DNA from: JAHWJX01 sp036386655
GTDB lineage: Bacteria; Pseudomonadota; Alphaproteobacteria; Caulobacterales; Caulobacteraceae
DNA length: 38,119 bases
Reading direction: 5' to 3'
Assembly (NCBI GenBank): GCA_036386655.1
Contig: DASVVG010000152.1
Span: 1-38,119 of the forward strand
Shown here: positions 1-9,711 of the stretch, piece after piece
Position numbering within the stretch: position 1 is the stretch's first letter
Layout: every line of letters begins with the position of its first letter
Position numbers and translations under genes: made by a program
The notes under the pieces: model-generated
Told to the model about the DNA's origin: nothing
The model's database searches: none
The model's input: only the letters and a program-made list of their open reading frames with translations

Positions 1-595
1 GTCGTTCGCCGATCGCCTCGACGGCGGCCGGGTCGAGGCCGGAGCGCGCCGGCGTCACGGGCGCAGGAGCGGCGGGGCCGCCGTCCTCGTGCAGCTTGTC
101 CTCGGGCAGCGCCAGCACCACCGGCCCCTGACGGCCCTGCAACGCGGTGGCGAACGCGCGCGAGACGATCTCCGCCGTGCGCGCGGGCTCGTCGAGTTCG
201 TCGGCATGCTTGGCCAGCGGTCCGAACACCGCGCGGTAGTCGACCTCCTGGAAAGCGCCGCGCCCTTTGTCGGCGGCCGCGACCTGACCCACGAAGAGGA
301 TCATCGGCGTGGAGTCCTGCTGGGCCGTATGCACGCCGACGCTGGCGTGCGTGGCGCCCGGTCCGCGTGTGACCATGCAGATGCCGGGCTTACCCGTCAG
401 CTTGCCGTAGGCCTCGGCCATGTTCGCCGCCCCGGCTTCATGGCGGCAGGCGATGACCCTCACGCGGTCGCGGACGTCGTGCAGCGCGTCCAGCACGGCC
501 AGGTAACTTTCCCCCGGCACGCAGAAGACGTGGTCGACACCGTTCAGCACCAGCGTTTCCACGAGGCGGCGCGCGGCGGTCATCGCTGTGGTCAT
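1..595 (-). CDS. Thiamine-diphosphate-dependent enzyme, acetolactate synthase-like (3' end beyond window)
   Basis: About 198 N-terminal residues are visible; the gene continues past the left edge. They match the Pyr (TPP-binding N-terminal) domain of the acetolactate synthase/oxalyl-CoA decarboxylase/benzoylformate decarboxylase superfamily: FCVPGES near residue 24, RHEAGAANMAEAYG with the cofactor-activating Glu at 53, TRGPGATHA near 76. Start is ATG at 595; its ATGA overlaps the stop of the metallophosphoesterase by four bases, so the two are translationally coupled. The substrate cannot be told from this domain. The neighbouring CoA transferase would suit an acyl-CoA decarboxylase or lyase role, but that is inference only. 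Family confident, function open. Confidence 0.85.
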   Translation of the reverse strand, partial: MTTAMTAARRLVETLVLNGVDHVFCVPGESYLAVLDALHDVRDRVRVIACRHEAGAANMAEAYGKLTGKPGICMVTRGPGATHASVGVHTAQQDSTPMILFVGQVAAADKGRGAFQEVDYRAVFGPLAKHADELDEPARTAEIVSRAFATALQGRQGPVVLALPEDKLHEDGGPAAPAPVTPARSGLDPAAVEAIGER

Positions 596-1119
596 GAGGC
601 CCGCTTAGTGCCCGGCGGCGTTCGCGTCGAGGCTCCCAGTCCGCCGAGCAGCTCGTGCAGCGTCACCGGCCGATAGTTGTGCACGTCCACTCCGACGTCA
701 TGCTGTCGGGGCAGGGGCTTGAGCCGGCCGTGGCTATGGCCGTGCAGGTTCACCGCGCCGCGGTGCATGCGGTTCCAGCTTCGGAACGGGTAATGACAGA
801 GGACCAGCTGGCGACTCTCCACCTCGATCTCGGCGTAAGGCGCGACGCTCGCCCAGCCGTGCGCGACCTCGGGATCGGGATCGTTGTTGCCGACCGTCAG
901 GTGCTTGCGGCCGTTGAGGCGCGGCAGGATCTGCGCGGCGAGCTTCGCGGTGCGGGCGAAGTCGCCGAGGTGCCAGACTTCGTCCTCCGGCCCGACGATC
1001 TCGTTCCAGCGTTCGATCAGGACGGCGTCCATTTCGGCCACGGACGCGAACGGTCGAGGGTAGAGGTTGAGGACGCGGTGATCGCCGAAATGCGTGTCGC
1101 TGGTGAAGAAGACGCTCAG
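592..1119 (-). CDS. Calcineurin-like metallophosphoesterase, probable CTG start
   Basis: About 175 residues carrying every motif of a small calcineurin-like phosphoesterase: SDTHFGDH (the metal-binding DxH, residues 8-10), HLGDF, GNND, CHYP and HGHSHG. The usual starts (GTG at 1050, ATG at 1041) would cut off the DxH motif. Upstream in this frame there is no ATG, GTG or TTG before the reading becomes the end of the CoA-transferase gene. The best start is CTG at 1119-1117, overlapping that gene's TGA, with GGGGA about ten bases upstream inside it. It is the middle gene of a coupled three-gene operon and ends in an ATGA overlap with the TPP enzyme. Substrate unknown; probably a cytoplasmic phosphodiesterase or phosphatase. 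Confidence 0.8.
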   Translation of the reverse strand: MSVFFTSDTHFGDHRVLNLYPRPFASVAEMDAVLIERWNEIVGPEDEVWHLGDFARTAKLAAQILPRLNGRKHLTVGNNDPDPEVAHGWASVAPYAEIEVESRQLVLCHYPFRSWNRMHRGAVNLHGHSHGRLKPLPRQHDVGVDVHNYRPVTLHELLGGLGASTRTPPGTKRAS

Positions 1120-2351
1120 AGCACGCCGTCCCCGCGCAGGCGCGCGATCTCCGCCTCCGACAGGCCGAGCCGCTCCTGCAACACCTCTTCGGTGTGCGCG
1201 CCCAGCGACGGCGGCGGCGCGCGGTAGTCGGGCGGCGTCCGGGAGAGGCGCACCGGACAGGCGACGGTTCGCACCGGGCGGTCGAGGTCCGCACGCGCCT
1301 GCTCCACCACCAGCTCACGCGCCTGGGCCTGCGGCTCCGCGAACACCCGATCGACCGTGTTCACGGGGCCGCAGGGAACGCCCAGCGGATCGAAGATCTC
1401 GATCCATTGCTGTGTCCGGAGACTGCGTGTCCGCGACTCCAGGATCGGAACGAGAGCGGCGCGGTTCTTCACGCGATCCGCGTTGGTGCGGAAGCGGTCG
1501 TCGTCCGCCAGCGCTTCCTCCCCTAGCCCACGGCAGAGCGCGCGGAACTGTCCGTCGGCGCCGACCGCGATGACGATCTCGCCATCGCCGGTGGCGAAGG
1601 GCTGGTAGGGCGCGAGGTTTGGATGGGCGTTGCCCATGCGCGTGGGCGCCTCGCCGGAGACGAACCAGTTGGTCGCTTGGTTCGCCAGCATGGCGGCCTG
1701 CGCGTCGAACAACGCCATGTCGACGTGCTGGCCTTCGCCGGTGGCGCGGGCGTGCAGCAGCGCGGCGAGGATGGCGTTCGAGGCGTAGAGGCCGGTGAAC
1801 AGGTCGGCGACGGCGACGCCCACCTTCATCGGCTCGCCGCCGGGCGCGCCCTCCGGTTGGCCGGTGATCGACATCAGCCCGCCCATGGCCTGGATCATGT
1901 AGTCGTAGCCGGCGCGATCCTTCAGCGGCCCCGTGTGACCGAAGCCGGTGATGGAGCAGTAGACGAGCTTCGGGTTGGCGGCGGAGAGGCTGTCGTAGTC
2001 CAGCCCGTACTTCTTGAGGGCGCCGGTGCGGAAGTTCTCCACCAGCACGTCGGCCCGGGTGGCGAGGCGGCGGAGCAGGTCGGCGCCCTCGGGAGCGGCC
2101 ATGTCCACCGTGATCGAGCGCTTGTTGCGGTTGGCCGCGAAGAAGTAGGCGGCATCGCCCTGTGAGCCGTCGGCGCGCGTGGTGAAGGGCGGGCCCCAGG
2201 CGCGGGTGTCGTCGCCAGCGCCGGGACGCTCCACCTTGACGACATCGGCGCCGAGGTCGGCCAGCAGCTGCGTCGCCCAGGGGCCGGCGAGGACCCGCGA
2301 CAGGTCCAGCACCGTCACGCCCGCGAGCGGTCCCGACCTCGGCTGCGCCAT
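1116..2351 (-). CDS. CaiB/BaiF family (family III) CoA transferase
   Basis: 411 residues, the normal length for a family III CoA transferase, which moves CoA between carboxylic acids through Asp-linked intermediates. Seen: LAGPWATQLLADLGADVVKVE (residues 21-41), NRNKRSITVDM, DVLVENFRTG, the SITGFGHTGP segment, GYDYMIQAMGGLM, and ADLFTG with the likely catalytic Asp183 (equivalent to Asp169 of formyl-CoA transferase). ATG at 2351 has a strong GGGAGG Shine-Dalgarno. It leads an operon with the phosphoesterase and a TPP enzyme. Formyl-CoA:oxalate transferases pair with a TPP-dependent decarboxylase, but nothing here fixes oxalate as substrate; succinyl-CoA or other acyl donors are equally possible. 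Confidence 0.92.
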   Translation of the reverse strand: MAQPRSGPLAGVTVLDLSRVLAGPWATQLLADLGADVVKVERPGAGDDTRAWGPPFTTRADGSQGDAAYFFAANRNKRSITVDMAAPEGADLLRRLATRADVLVENFRTGALKKYGLDYDSLSAANPKLVYCSITGFGHTGPLKDRAGYDYMIQAMGGLMSITGQPEGAPGGEPMKVGVAVADLFTGLYASNAILAALLHARATGEGQHVDMALFDAQAAMLANQATNWFVSGEAPTRMGNAHPNLAPYQPFATGDGEIVIAVGADGQFRALCRGLGEEALADDDRFRTNADRVKNRAALVPILESRTRSLRTQQWIEIFDPLGVPCGPVNTVDRVFAEPQAQARELVVEQARADLDRPVRTVACPVRLSRTPPDYRAPPPSLGAHTEEVLQERLGLSEAEIARLRGDGVL

Positions 2352-2416
2352 CTCCGCCTCCCTCTCGGGTTCCAGCTAAACGAGCCGGGGCGGCGCGGCT
2401 AGGCGGGGCGGACCCC

Positions 2417-2434
2417 CTCCCGCTGCGGCGGGAG
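2417..2434. terminator. GC-rich hairpin, possible terminator or small intergenic repeat
   Basis: CTCCCGC and GCGGGAG form a perfect 7-bp stem around a TGCG loop, 14 bases after the stop of the cysteine-rich repeat protein. No T-run follows on either strand, so it may be a 3'-end stabiliser or a REP-like unit rather than an intrinsic terminator. Confidence 0.4.
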
Positions 2435-2447
2435 AGGCGCCCGATCA

Positions 2448-3842
2448 TTAGTCCTTCGGCACCGAAGCTCCGATCCCCGCCCGGCAGCCGCCGCCGACGC
2501 TCTGCCCTTCGCGGCAGGTCAGCATGCGGGCGACCTGGCCGTTGCCGCGGTAGTCGATCAGGAAGCTGCGGCCGTCCTGGCAGGCGATCTCGAACCAGTT
2601 TTCGCCCTGCGGGGTGAGCCCCATCCATCGTGCGTTGTTGATCGAGCAATTCGGGTTCTTGCCGCGCAGCTGCAGCGCTGAGCTGACCCTCGGGTACGCC
2701 GCGCTCGGCTGGCTCAGCGTGCAGTCGGCCTGCCAGCGCGGACCGAACAGGCAGTCGTAGACGTCGTTGCGCGGCGTCTTGGACGACGACAGCAGGGCGA
2801 GCGCCCCATAAGGGCGGTTGCTGCAGCTCACCTCGATGATGTCGCGGCCGCTGGCGATCTCGGTGCCGATCTGGCGGGCGTCGGCGGGAGTGCAGTCGCC
2901 GAGGCCGGCGCCGCGGACGCGGGCGAGCAGCTGGTCGCGGCGCGCGGCCGTGAGGGCCGTGGTGTTGGTGAACTGGCAGGTGAGGCCAGTGACGCGGTCA
3001 CAGTCCAGCGCCCGCACGAAGCCTCCCGTTCCGTTGACTTCCATCAGGAAGCCGGGCTGGCCGGCGGCGCAGCCGATTTCGAGGATCTCGTTGTTCGTGG
3101 TGGGCGTGCGGCCTGCCGAGCGGGCCTGGGCCACCGTGCACTGTCGCTGCGCCTGCGCCACCACTGGGGCGAGAGCGGCGATCACTTGCGCCTGGGTCGT
3201 GAGGGTGCATGCGTTCGGGGTGCTGGACGCGGTGAGGCAGCTGATCAGCGTGGGCTTCGCCGTCGCGGCGCCCGGCCGTCGCAGGATGAAGCCGGGACCC
3301 TCGGTGCAGGCGATCTCGTAAAGGGTGTCGCCGTTGCTCGGCAGGGTGCCCATGTAGCGGGCGTTGCTGACTGTGCAGGTCCCGCCGGCCTGGACGATCA
3401 CCGGCTGGAGCGACTGGGCGGGATTGGCGTTGGCGGGCAGCTGGCACTGGATGCCCTGCTGCTTCTTCGCCTGGGCGAGGCGATAGTTCTCCGCGACCAC
3501 GATGCAGTCGAAAGCCTGCGGCTTCGCGCCGGTGGCCTGCTGGAGCAGGTAGCCGAGGCCTTCGCGACAGGCGACCTCGTAGCTCAGCGTTTCACCTTTC
3601 CCGGAGGCGTTCTTCGCGGTCCCGATGAAAGCGGCGTCCGTGATGCTGCACGTGACCCCCGACGCCTGGAGAATGGCAGGCGCTTCGGCGGCGCCCTTGG
3701 CGCGGTCGATCTTCGGCGCGGCCGCGGCGCGTTTGTCGCGGCCCTGAGCGGCGGCGTCCTGCGGAAGGGCGCCGGCGGAGAGGCCCACCAGTGCTGCGAG
3801 AAGTCCTGCTGCGAGGCCGCTCCGGCCGAAAGGTAGCTTCAT
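2448..3842 (-). CDS. Secreted protein of five four-cysteine repeats, function unknown
   Basis: 464 residues. A signal peptide (MKLPF..., hydrophobic to about residue 22, AQDAAAQ-like end near 33) implies export. The mature part consists of five modules of roughly 80 residues, each with four cysteines: 65/92/113/133, 156/179/202/212, 235/258/281/289, 317/340/364/374 and 399/421/443/453. Each starts like C-(S/T)-(I/V/P)-x-x-A-R-x-x-G and has an E-(I/V)-x-C strand, then a G-(F/Y)-(I/L) strand. The 20 cysteines are the only ones in the mature chain and probably form two disulfides per module in the periplasm or outside. The ATG at 3842 is preferred to an upstream TTG (3896) because GGAGAG lies just before it and the signal peptide begins there. 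No domain family recognised. Confidence 0.85.
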   Translation of the reverse strand: MKLPFGRSGLAAGLLAALVGLSAGALPQDAAAQGRDKRAAAAPKIDRAKGAAEAPAILQASGVTCSITDAAFIGTAKNASGKGETLSYEVACREGLGYLLQQATGAKPQAFDCIVVAENYRLAQAKKQQGIQCQLPANANPAQSLQPVIVQAGGTCTVSNARYMGTLPSNGDTLYEIACTEGPGFILRRPGAATAKPTLISCLTASSTPNACTLTTQAQVIAALAPVVAQAQRQCTVAQARSAGRTPTTNNEILEIGCAAGQPGFLMEVNGTGGFVRALDCDRVTGLTCQFTNTTALTAARRDQLLARVRGAGLGDCTPADARQIGTEIASGRDIIEVSCSNRPYGALALLSSSKTPRNDVYDCLFGPRWQADCTLSQPSAAYPRVSSALQLRGKNPNCSINNARWMGLTPQGENWFEIACQDGRSFLIDYRGNGQVARMLTCREGQSVGGGCRAGIGASVPKD

Positions 3843-3983
3843 CGTTCTCTCCGCGGCGTGGTCGGGCGGACAACGCGCCCGCATCGGTGTGTTCAAGCTC
3901 GCCCAGAGGAGGCGCGCAAGTGGCGGTAATGCGGCGCGGGTGCCCGGAGGTCCCCGGGTGCTACGCTCCGCCGCACGGTCGTC

Positions 3984-5054
3984 CTATCGCCCCACTTGAC
4001 CGCGGTGGCGGAGGAAGGCGTCGGCGAGGACGCAGGCCATCATGGCTTCGGCGACGGGCGGGGCGCGCAAACCGACGCATGGGTCGTGGCGGCCGGTGGT
4101 GCGCAGGTCCACGTCGCTGCCCTTCTGGTCGATGGAGCGGACGGCGTTCGGGATGGACGAGGTCGGCTTCAGCGCGATCCGGGCTACGATCGGCTGACCC
4201 GTGCTGATCCCGCCGAGAACGCCGCCGGCGTTGTTGGAGAGGAACAAGGGCCCGTCGGGCCCGGCGCGCATCTCGTCCGCGTTCTGCTCGCCGGACAGGG
4301 TCGCGGCGGCGAACCCGGCGCCGATCTCCACGCCCTTGGCCGCGTTGATCGACATCAGGGCGGCCGCGAGCTCCGCGTCCAGCTTGCCGTAGACCGGCGC
4401 GCCCCAGCCTGCGGGGAGGCCCACGGCCTCAACCTCGACGACGGCGCCGATCGAGGAGCCGGCCTTTCGCACGGCGTCGAGTTGCGCCTCCCACTTCGCG
4501 ACGGCGTCCGCGTCCGGGCAGAAGAACGGGTTACGTTCAACCTCGGCCCAGTCGAAGCGCGAGCGCTCGATCGTCTGGGAACCGATCTGCACCACGGCGG
4601 CGCGGATCGTCACCTGAGGGATCACCTTGCGCGCCACGGCCCCCGCGGCCACACGCATGGCCGTCTCGCGGGCGGAGGAGCGGCCGCCGCCGCGCGGGTC
4701 CCGGGCGCCGTACTTGGCCTGGTAGGTGAAATCCGCATGGCCCGGGCGGTACTGCCGGGCGCTCTCCGAGTAGTCCTTTGACCGCGCGTCCACGTTGTCG
4801 ATGACCAGGCTGATCGGCGTGCCGGTGGTGACGCCCTCATAGACCCCCGAGAGGATGCGGACCGTGTCGGGCTCGCGCCGCTGGGTGACGAAGCGGCTGG
4901 TCCCCGGGCGACGGCGGGCGAGCCATGGCTGGATGTCGGCTTCCGTGAGCGCGATCCCCGGCGGGCAGCCGTCGACCACGCAGCCGATCGCCGGCCCGTG
5001 GCTCTCGCCCCAGGTGGTCACGCGGAAGAGGTGCCCGAAGGTGTTGTGGGACAT
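3984..5054 (-). CDS. aroC: Chorismate synthase
   Basis: 356 residues, standard length. It converts 5-enolpyruvylshikimate 3-phosphate to chorismate, the last shikimate-pathway step, using reduced FMN. Signatures seen: GESHG (16-20) near the N-terminus, RGGGRSSARE (121-130), SNNAGGVLGGIS in the middle, and the C-terminal GRHDPCVGLRAPPVAEAM block. ATG at 5054 gives the usual MSHNTFGHLFRVTTWGESHG opening. The gene lies directly downstream of a small DnaJ-like gene on the same strand (37-base gap), an arrangement with pdxH nearby that is common in alphaproteobacteria. Bicistronic expression with the DnaJ-like gene is likely. Confidence 0.98.
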   Translation of the reverse strand: MSHNTFGHLFRVTTWGESHGPAIGCVVDGCPPGIALTEADIQPWLARRRPGTSRFVTQRREPDTVRILSGVYEGVTTGTPISLVIDNVDARSKDYSESARQYRPGHADFTYQAKYGARDPRGGGRSSARETAMRVAAGAVARKVIPQVTIRAAVVQIGSQTIERSRFDWAEVERNPFFCPDADAVAKWEAQLDAVRKAGSSIGAVVEVEAVGLPAGWGAPVYGKLDAELAAALMSINAAKGVEIGAGFAAATLSGEQNADEMRAGPDGPLFLSNNAGGVLGGISTGQPIVARIALKPTSSIPNAVRSIDQKGSDVDLRTTGRHDPCVGLRAPPVAEAMMACVLADAFLRHRGQVGR

Positions 5055-5091
5055 CGCGCGCGACCCTAGCGGAGGGCGCGCGGTTCACAAC

Positions 5092-5586
5092 TCAGGCGGC
5101 CCAGGCCTCGGCGAAGCGGCGGCGGAGGTCGGCCGCGGTGGGCCCGAGGTCCGGAGCGGGCGCGGGTTGGGCCACCACGATGCGGAGGTAGACGTCGCCC
5201 CAGCGGCCGGGGGCGCTGAACCCCTGCCGCCGGAGGCGCAGCGTGCGTCCGGTCTGCACGCCCGCCGGCACGGTCACGCGAACCGTGCGCCCGGTCGGTA
5301 GCCGGACCAGCCGGGCGCCGCCGTCCTTCGCCTGGCGCGGATCCAGCGCCACATCCATGCGGACGTCGAGGTCGTGGTGCTCGGCCGGTCCCTGCAGCCG
5401 GCGGTAGGCGGCGATGACGTCGCGGTAGCGTTCGGGGTCTCCGCCGCGGTCGGGCCGGGCGGCCTTGACCGCGTCGAGGAAGGCCTTGCGCAGGGCGGCT
5501 TCGTCCGCGCCGGCGGCGACGCCGAGGAGGGCGAAGTCGGAACGGGGGGCGGAGGCGCGCGGCATCACCGGAAGGTGGCGCGACAT
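5092..5586 (-). CDS. Small J-domain / DnaJ C-terminal-domain protein with degenerate HPD
   Basis: 164 residues from the ATG at 5586 (a TTG two codons upstream is possible). Residues 16-66 resemble a short J domain (DFALLGV, then ARPDRGGDPERYRDVIAAYRRL), and about 72-140 resemble the substrate-binding beta domain of DnaJ (LDPRQAKDGG, VTVPAGVQTGRTLRLRRQGF, GDVYLRIVV). The invariant HPD that triggers Hsp70 ATPase reads RPD at 44-46, so DnaK stimulation may be weak or absent. No G/F linker or zinc-binding domain is present. It is divergent from pdxH with only 26 bases between the start codons, and upstream of aroC. Probably a co-chaperone-like protein of unknown client. Confidence 0.8.
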   Translation of the reverse strand: MSRHLPVMPRASAPRSDFALLGVAAGADEAALRKAFLDAVKAARPDRGGDPERYRDVIAAYRRLQGPAEHHDLDVRMDVALDPRQAKDGGARLVRLPTGRTVRVTVPAGVQTGRTLRLRRQGFSAPGRWGDVYLRIVVAQPAPAPDLGPTAADLRRRFAEAWAA

Positions 5587-5612
5587 GGTCAATGTCGGGT
5601 TAAGTACGCCGC

Positions 5613-6275
5613 ATGTTCGACAAGCTGATCCCGCCGTCGCCGACCGACGAGGAGTACGAGCGTCAGGCCGCGGCCAACGCCGACGAGAGCGTGTTCGAGG
5701 AGACTGATCCCTTCGCGCTGTTCGCCCGGTGGCTCTCGGAAGCCCAGGTGCGCGAGCCGAACGACGCCCACGCCATGGCGCTGGCCACCGCCGGGGGCGA
5801 CGGGGCTCCGGATGTGCGCATGGTGCTGCTGAAGGCGTTCGATCCGGCGGGCTTCTCCTTCTACTCGAACCGGGAGAGCGCGAAGGGCCGCCAGATCGCG
5901 GCCAACCCGCAGGCGGCGCTCGTCTTCCATTGGAAGACCGTGCGGCGGCAGGTCCGGGTCCGCGGGCCCGTCGAAGAGGTTGGGCCGGAGGAGGCGGAGG
6001 CCTACTTCGCCAGCCGCGCGCGGGACGCCCGCATCGGGGCCTGGGCGTCGGACCAGTCGCGGCCGCTGGAGAGCCGGGCGGCGCTGGAGGCGCGGATGGC
6101 CGAGCTGCGCGCCCGCTTCGAGGGCCAGGATCCGGCGCGGCCGCCCTACTGGTCGGCCTGGCGGGTGGTTCCGCGCGCGATCGAGTTCTGGCGGGACCGG
6201 CCGTTCAGACTGCACGACCGGCTGCTGTTCGAGCGGGACGGGGAGGGGTGGCGGCGCTCGCGCCTTTACCCCTGA
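5613..6275 (+). CDS. pdxH: Pyridoxamine 5'-phosphate oxidase
   Basis: 220 residues. It oxidises pyridoxine/pyridoxamine 5'-phosphate to pyridoxal 5'-phosphate with FMN, in the vitamin B6 pathway. Typical features: DPFALFARWLSEA near residue 32, PDVRMVLLKAFDPAGFSFYSN (FMN site), KGRQIAANPQAALVFHWK, RQVRVRGPVEEV, and the C-terminal signature IEFWRDRPFRLHDR followed by WRRSRLYP. Start is ATG at 5613; a TTAA motif and little else lie in the 26-base gap to the divergent DnaJ-like gene. Full length and intact. Confidence 0.97.
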   Translation: MFDKLIPPSPTDEEYERQAAANADESVFEETDPFALFARWLSEAQVREPNDAHAMALATAGGDGAPDVRMVLLKAFDPAGFSFYSNRESAKGRQIAANPQAALVFHWKTVRRQVRVRGPVEEVGPEEAEAYFASRARDARIGAWASDQSRPLESRAALEARMAELRARFEGQDPARPPYWSAWRVVPRAIEFWRDRPFRLHDRLLFERDGEGWRRSRLYP

Positions 6276-6337
6276 GGATTGGCGCCCCCGCCGCGAGCGC
6301 CTAGCTTGGCCTTGAGGAAGCCGCCGGAGGACCCGCC

Positions 6338-7972
<1,635 letters not shown>

Positions 7973-7975
7973 CCG

Positions 7976-8782
7976 ATGAACCCGGCGACCAAGGGCGCGA
8001 AGCACCTGCTGCGGCTGACGGTGCTGGTCGCCGTGCTGCCGATCCTGTTCGTCGCCGCCGGGGCGGTCGGGACCAAGCTCGGCCTGTGGGGGTGGAAGTT
8101 CGGCTTCGGCACGTTGACGGTGGGCTGGGCCTCCAGCGCCGCCTTCATCGGGCTCTTCACGGGGCTGGTCGCGCTCTACACCGCCGCGTTCGCCGGCTTC
8201 CGAAGGCTGTGGCCGCTGGCGCTGGTCAGCCTGCTGATTCCGGCGGCGGTGCTCTGGGGCTTCGCGGGCCTGAAGGCCAAGGCCGCCGCCAACCCGGGCC
8301 ACGACGTCGCCACCAGCTGGCAGCCGCCGCTGGAGTTCTCGCCGCGCACCATGATCGCTCGGGGGGCCGACTCGAACCCCGTGCACCCGGACCCGCGCTC
8401 GACGTTCGGCGTGAAGGAGGCGGAGAACTGGACCGACCGCCGGGCGCACGTCGTGAACGCCCGCATCTGCCCGGGCGCGAAGGCGACGCGGCTCGGCGAC
8501 GAGCAGGCGCAGGTCCACGCCAGGGTGCTGGCGGCGATGCGCGCCGAGGGGCTCGACATCGTGACTGACGACCCCGCCGCCGGCCGCATCGAAGGCGTGG
8601 CGACCAGCTACTGGTACGAGTTCAAGGACGACGTGGCGGCCCGGATCACTCGCGACGGCGGCGCCTGGCTCGTCGACCTGCGCTCGGTCAGCCGCGTGGG
8701 GCGGTCCGACCTCGGCGCGAACTGCGCGCGGGTCACCGCGATCGCGAATCGGCTCTACCCGCGCCGGGCGGAGAGCCGGTAG
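7976..8782 (+). CDS. DUF1499 domain membrane protein
   Basis: 268 residues. Three hydrophobic segments at about 13-35, 46-68 and 76-95 would place the N-terminal part in the inner membrane. The C-terminal part (about 145-265) looks like DUF1499, including the strand/turn IEGVATSYWYEFKDDVAARI and the motif VDLRSVSRVGRSDLGANCARV. The function of DUF1499 is unknown; it is widespread in alphaproteobacteria. It follows the acyl-CoA synthetase by three bases. Its 3' end overlaps the convergent MBL-fold gene by 28 bases. Confidence 0.88.
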   Translation: MNPATKGAKHLLRLTVLVAVLPILFVAAGAVGTKLGLWGWKFGFGTLTVGWASSAAFIGLFTGLVALYTAAFAGFRRLWPLALVSLLIPAAVLWGFAGLKAKAAANPGHDVATSWQPPLEFSPRTMIARGADSNPVHPDPRSTFGVKEAENWTDRRAHVVNARICPGAKATRLGDEQAQVHARVLAAMRAEGLDIVTDDPAAGRIEGVATSYWYEFKDDVAARITRDGGAWLVDLRSVSRVGRSDLGANCARVTAIANRLYPRRAESR

Positions 8783-9654
8783 GCGCTGTCCAGGCCTGCT
8801 TCGCCGTCGGCTTCCACGCGGCCGGTGCGCACCAGGTGCAGCAGGTGGGCCCAGACGGACATGGAGGCGGCGGGCCACAGGCGGCGATCGACGGCGGCGT
8901 AGAGCTCCGGCACCATCTCCTTGATCCTGCTGCGACCTGCGGCGAGCTGCGCCAGCACCTGCGCTTCGCGCTGCAGCCGGTGGTCGCGGTAGGCGTCCAG
9001 GAACGGCGCGACCTCCGTGATCGGCGGGCCGTGGGTCGGCCAGAGGGTGTCGAAGCCGCGCTCGCGCACCCGCTGAAGGCTCGACAGGTAATCGCCCATG
9101 TCGCCGTCGGGCGGGGTCACCACCGTGGTCGACCAGCCCATCACATGGTCGCCGCTGAAGAGGGCGTTCTCCTCGCGCAGCGCGTAGGCGACGTGGTTGG
9201 AAGCGTGCCCGGGCGTGGCGATCGCCTCGACCGTCCAGCCGGAGCCGGAGAACACCTGGCCTTCCTCCACCTCGACGTCCGGGCGGAACACGGCGTCGTC
9301 CCCCTCCTCCGTGTCGTGGCCGACAGGGGCGTGCTCCCGCGCGGAGCGGCCGTAGATCGCGCCGCGCGCCGCCGCCTGCAGCGGGCGTGAGAGCGGCGAG
9401 TGGTCCAAGTGGCTGTGGGTCACCAGGATGTGCGTCAGGCGCTCGCCTTCGATCGCGCGGAGGAGGGCGGCGAGGTGGCGGTCGTCGGCGGGGCCGGGAT
9501 CGATCACCGCCACTTCGCCGGAGCCCACGATGTAGGTGCCGGTGCCGACGTAGGTGAACGGGCCAGGGTTGTCGGCGACCACGCGCCGGATCAGCGGCGA
9601 GACCTGGTCGGACCGGCCGTACTCGAACTGGATCTCGCGGACGTAGGGGATCAC
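8755..9654 (-). CDS. Metallo-beta-lactamase-fold hydrolase (LACTB2/glyoxalase II-like)
   Basis: 299 residues. The MBL zinc-binding signature THSHLDH is at 79-85, followed by TPGHASNHVAY and FSGDHVMGW (third metal ligand), with a C-terminal helical domain (EMVPELYAAVDRRLWPAASMSVWAHLLHLVRTGRVEAD) like the winged-helix of LACTB2-type enzymes. The family includes thioesterase-like, glyoxalase II-like and endoribonuclease members; the exact substrate is not evident. Starts at ATG 9654 and converges on the DUF1499 gene with overlapping ends. Confidence 0.9.
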   Translation of the reverse strand: MIPYVREIQFEYGRSDQVSPLIRRVVADNPGPFTYVGTGTYIVGSGEVAVIDPGPADDRHLAALLRAIEGERLTHILVTHSHLDHSPLSRPLQAAARGAIYGRSAREHAPVGHDTEEGDDAVFRPDVEVEEGQVFSGSGWTVEAIATPGHASNHVAYALREENALFSGDHVMGWSTTVVTPPDGDMGDYLSSLQRVRERGFDTLWPTHGPPITEVAPFLDAYRDHRLQREAQVLAQLAAGRSRIKEMVPELYAAVDRRLWPAASMSVWAHLLHLVRTGRVEADGEAGLDSAYRLSARRG

Positions 9655-9711
9655 GGGCGGACGGCGCCGGTCTTGCCTAACGGGAGGTGAATCCCGGGAC
9701 GGAACCCCTTG

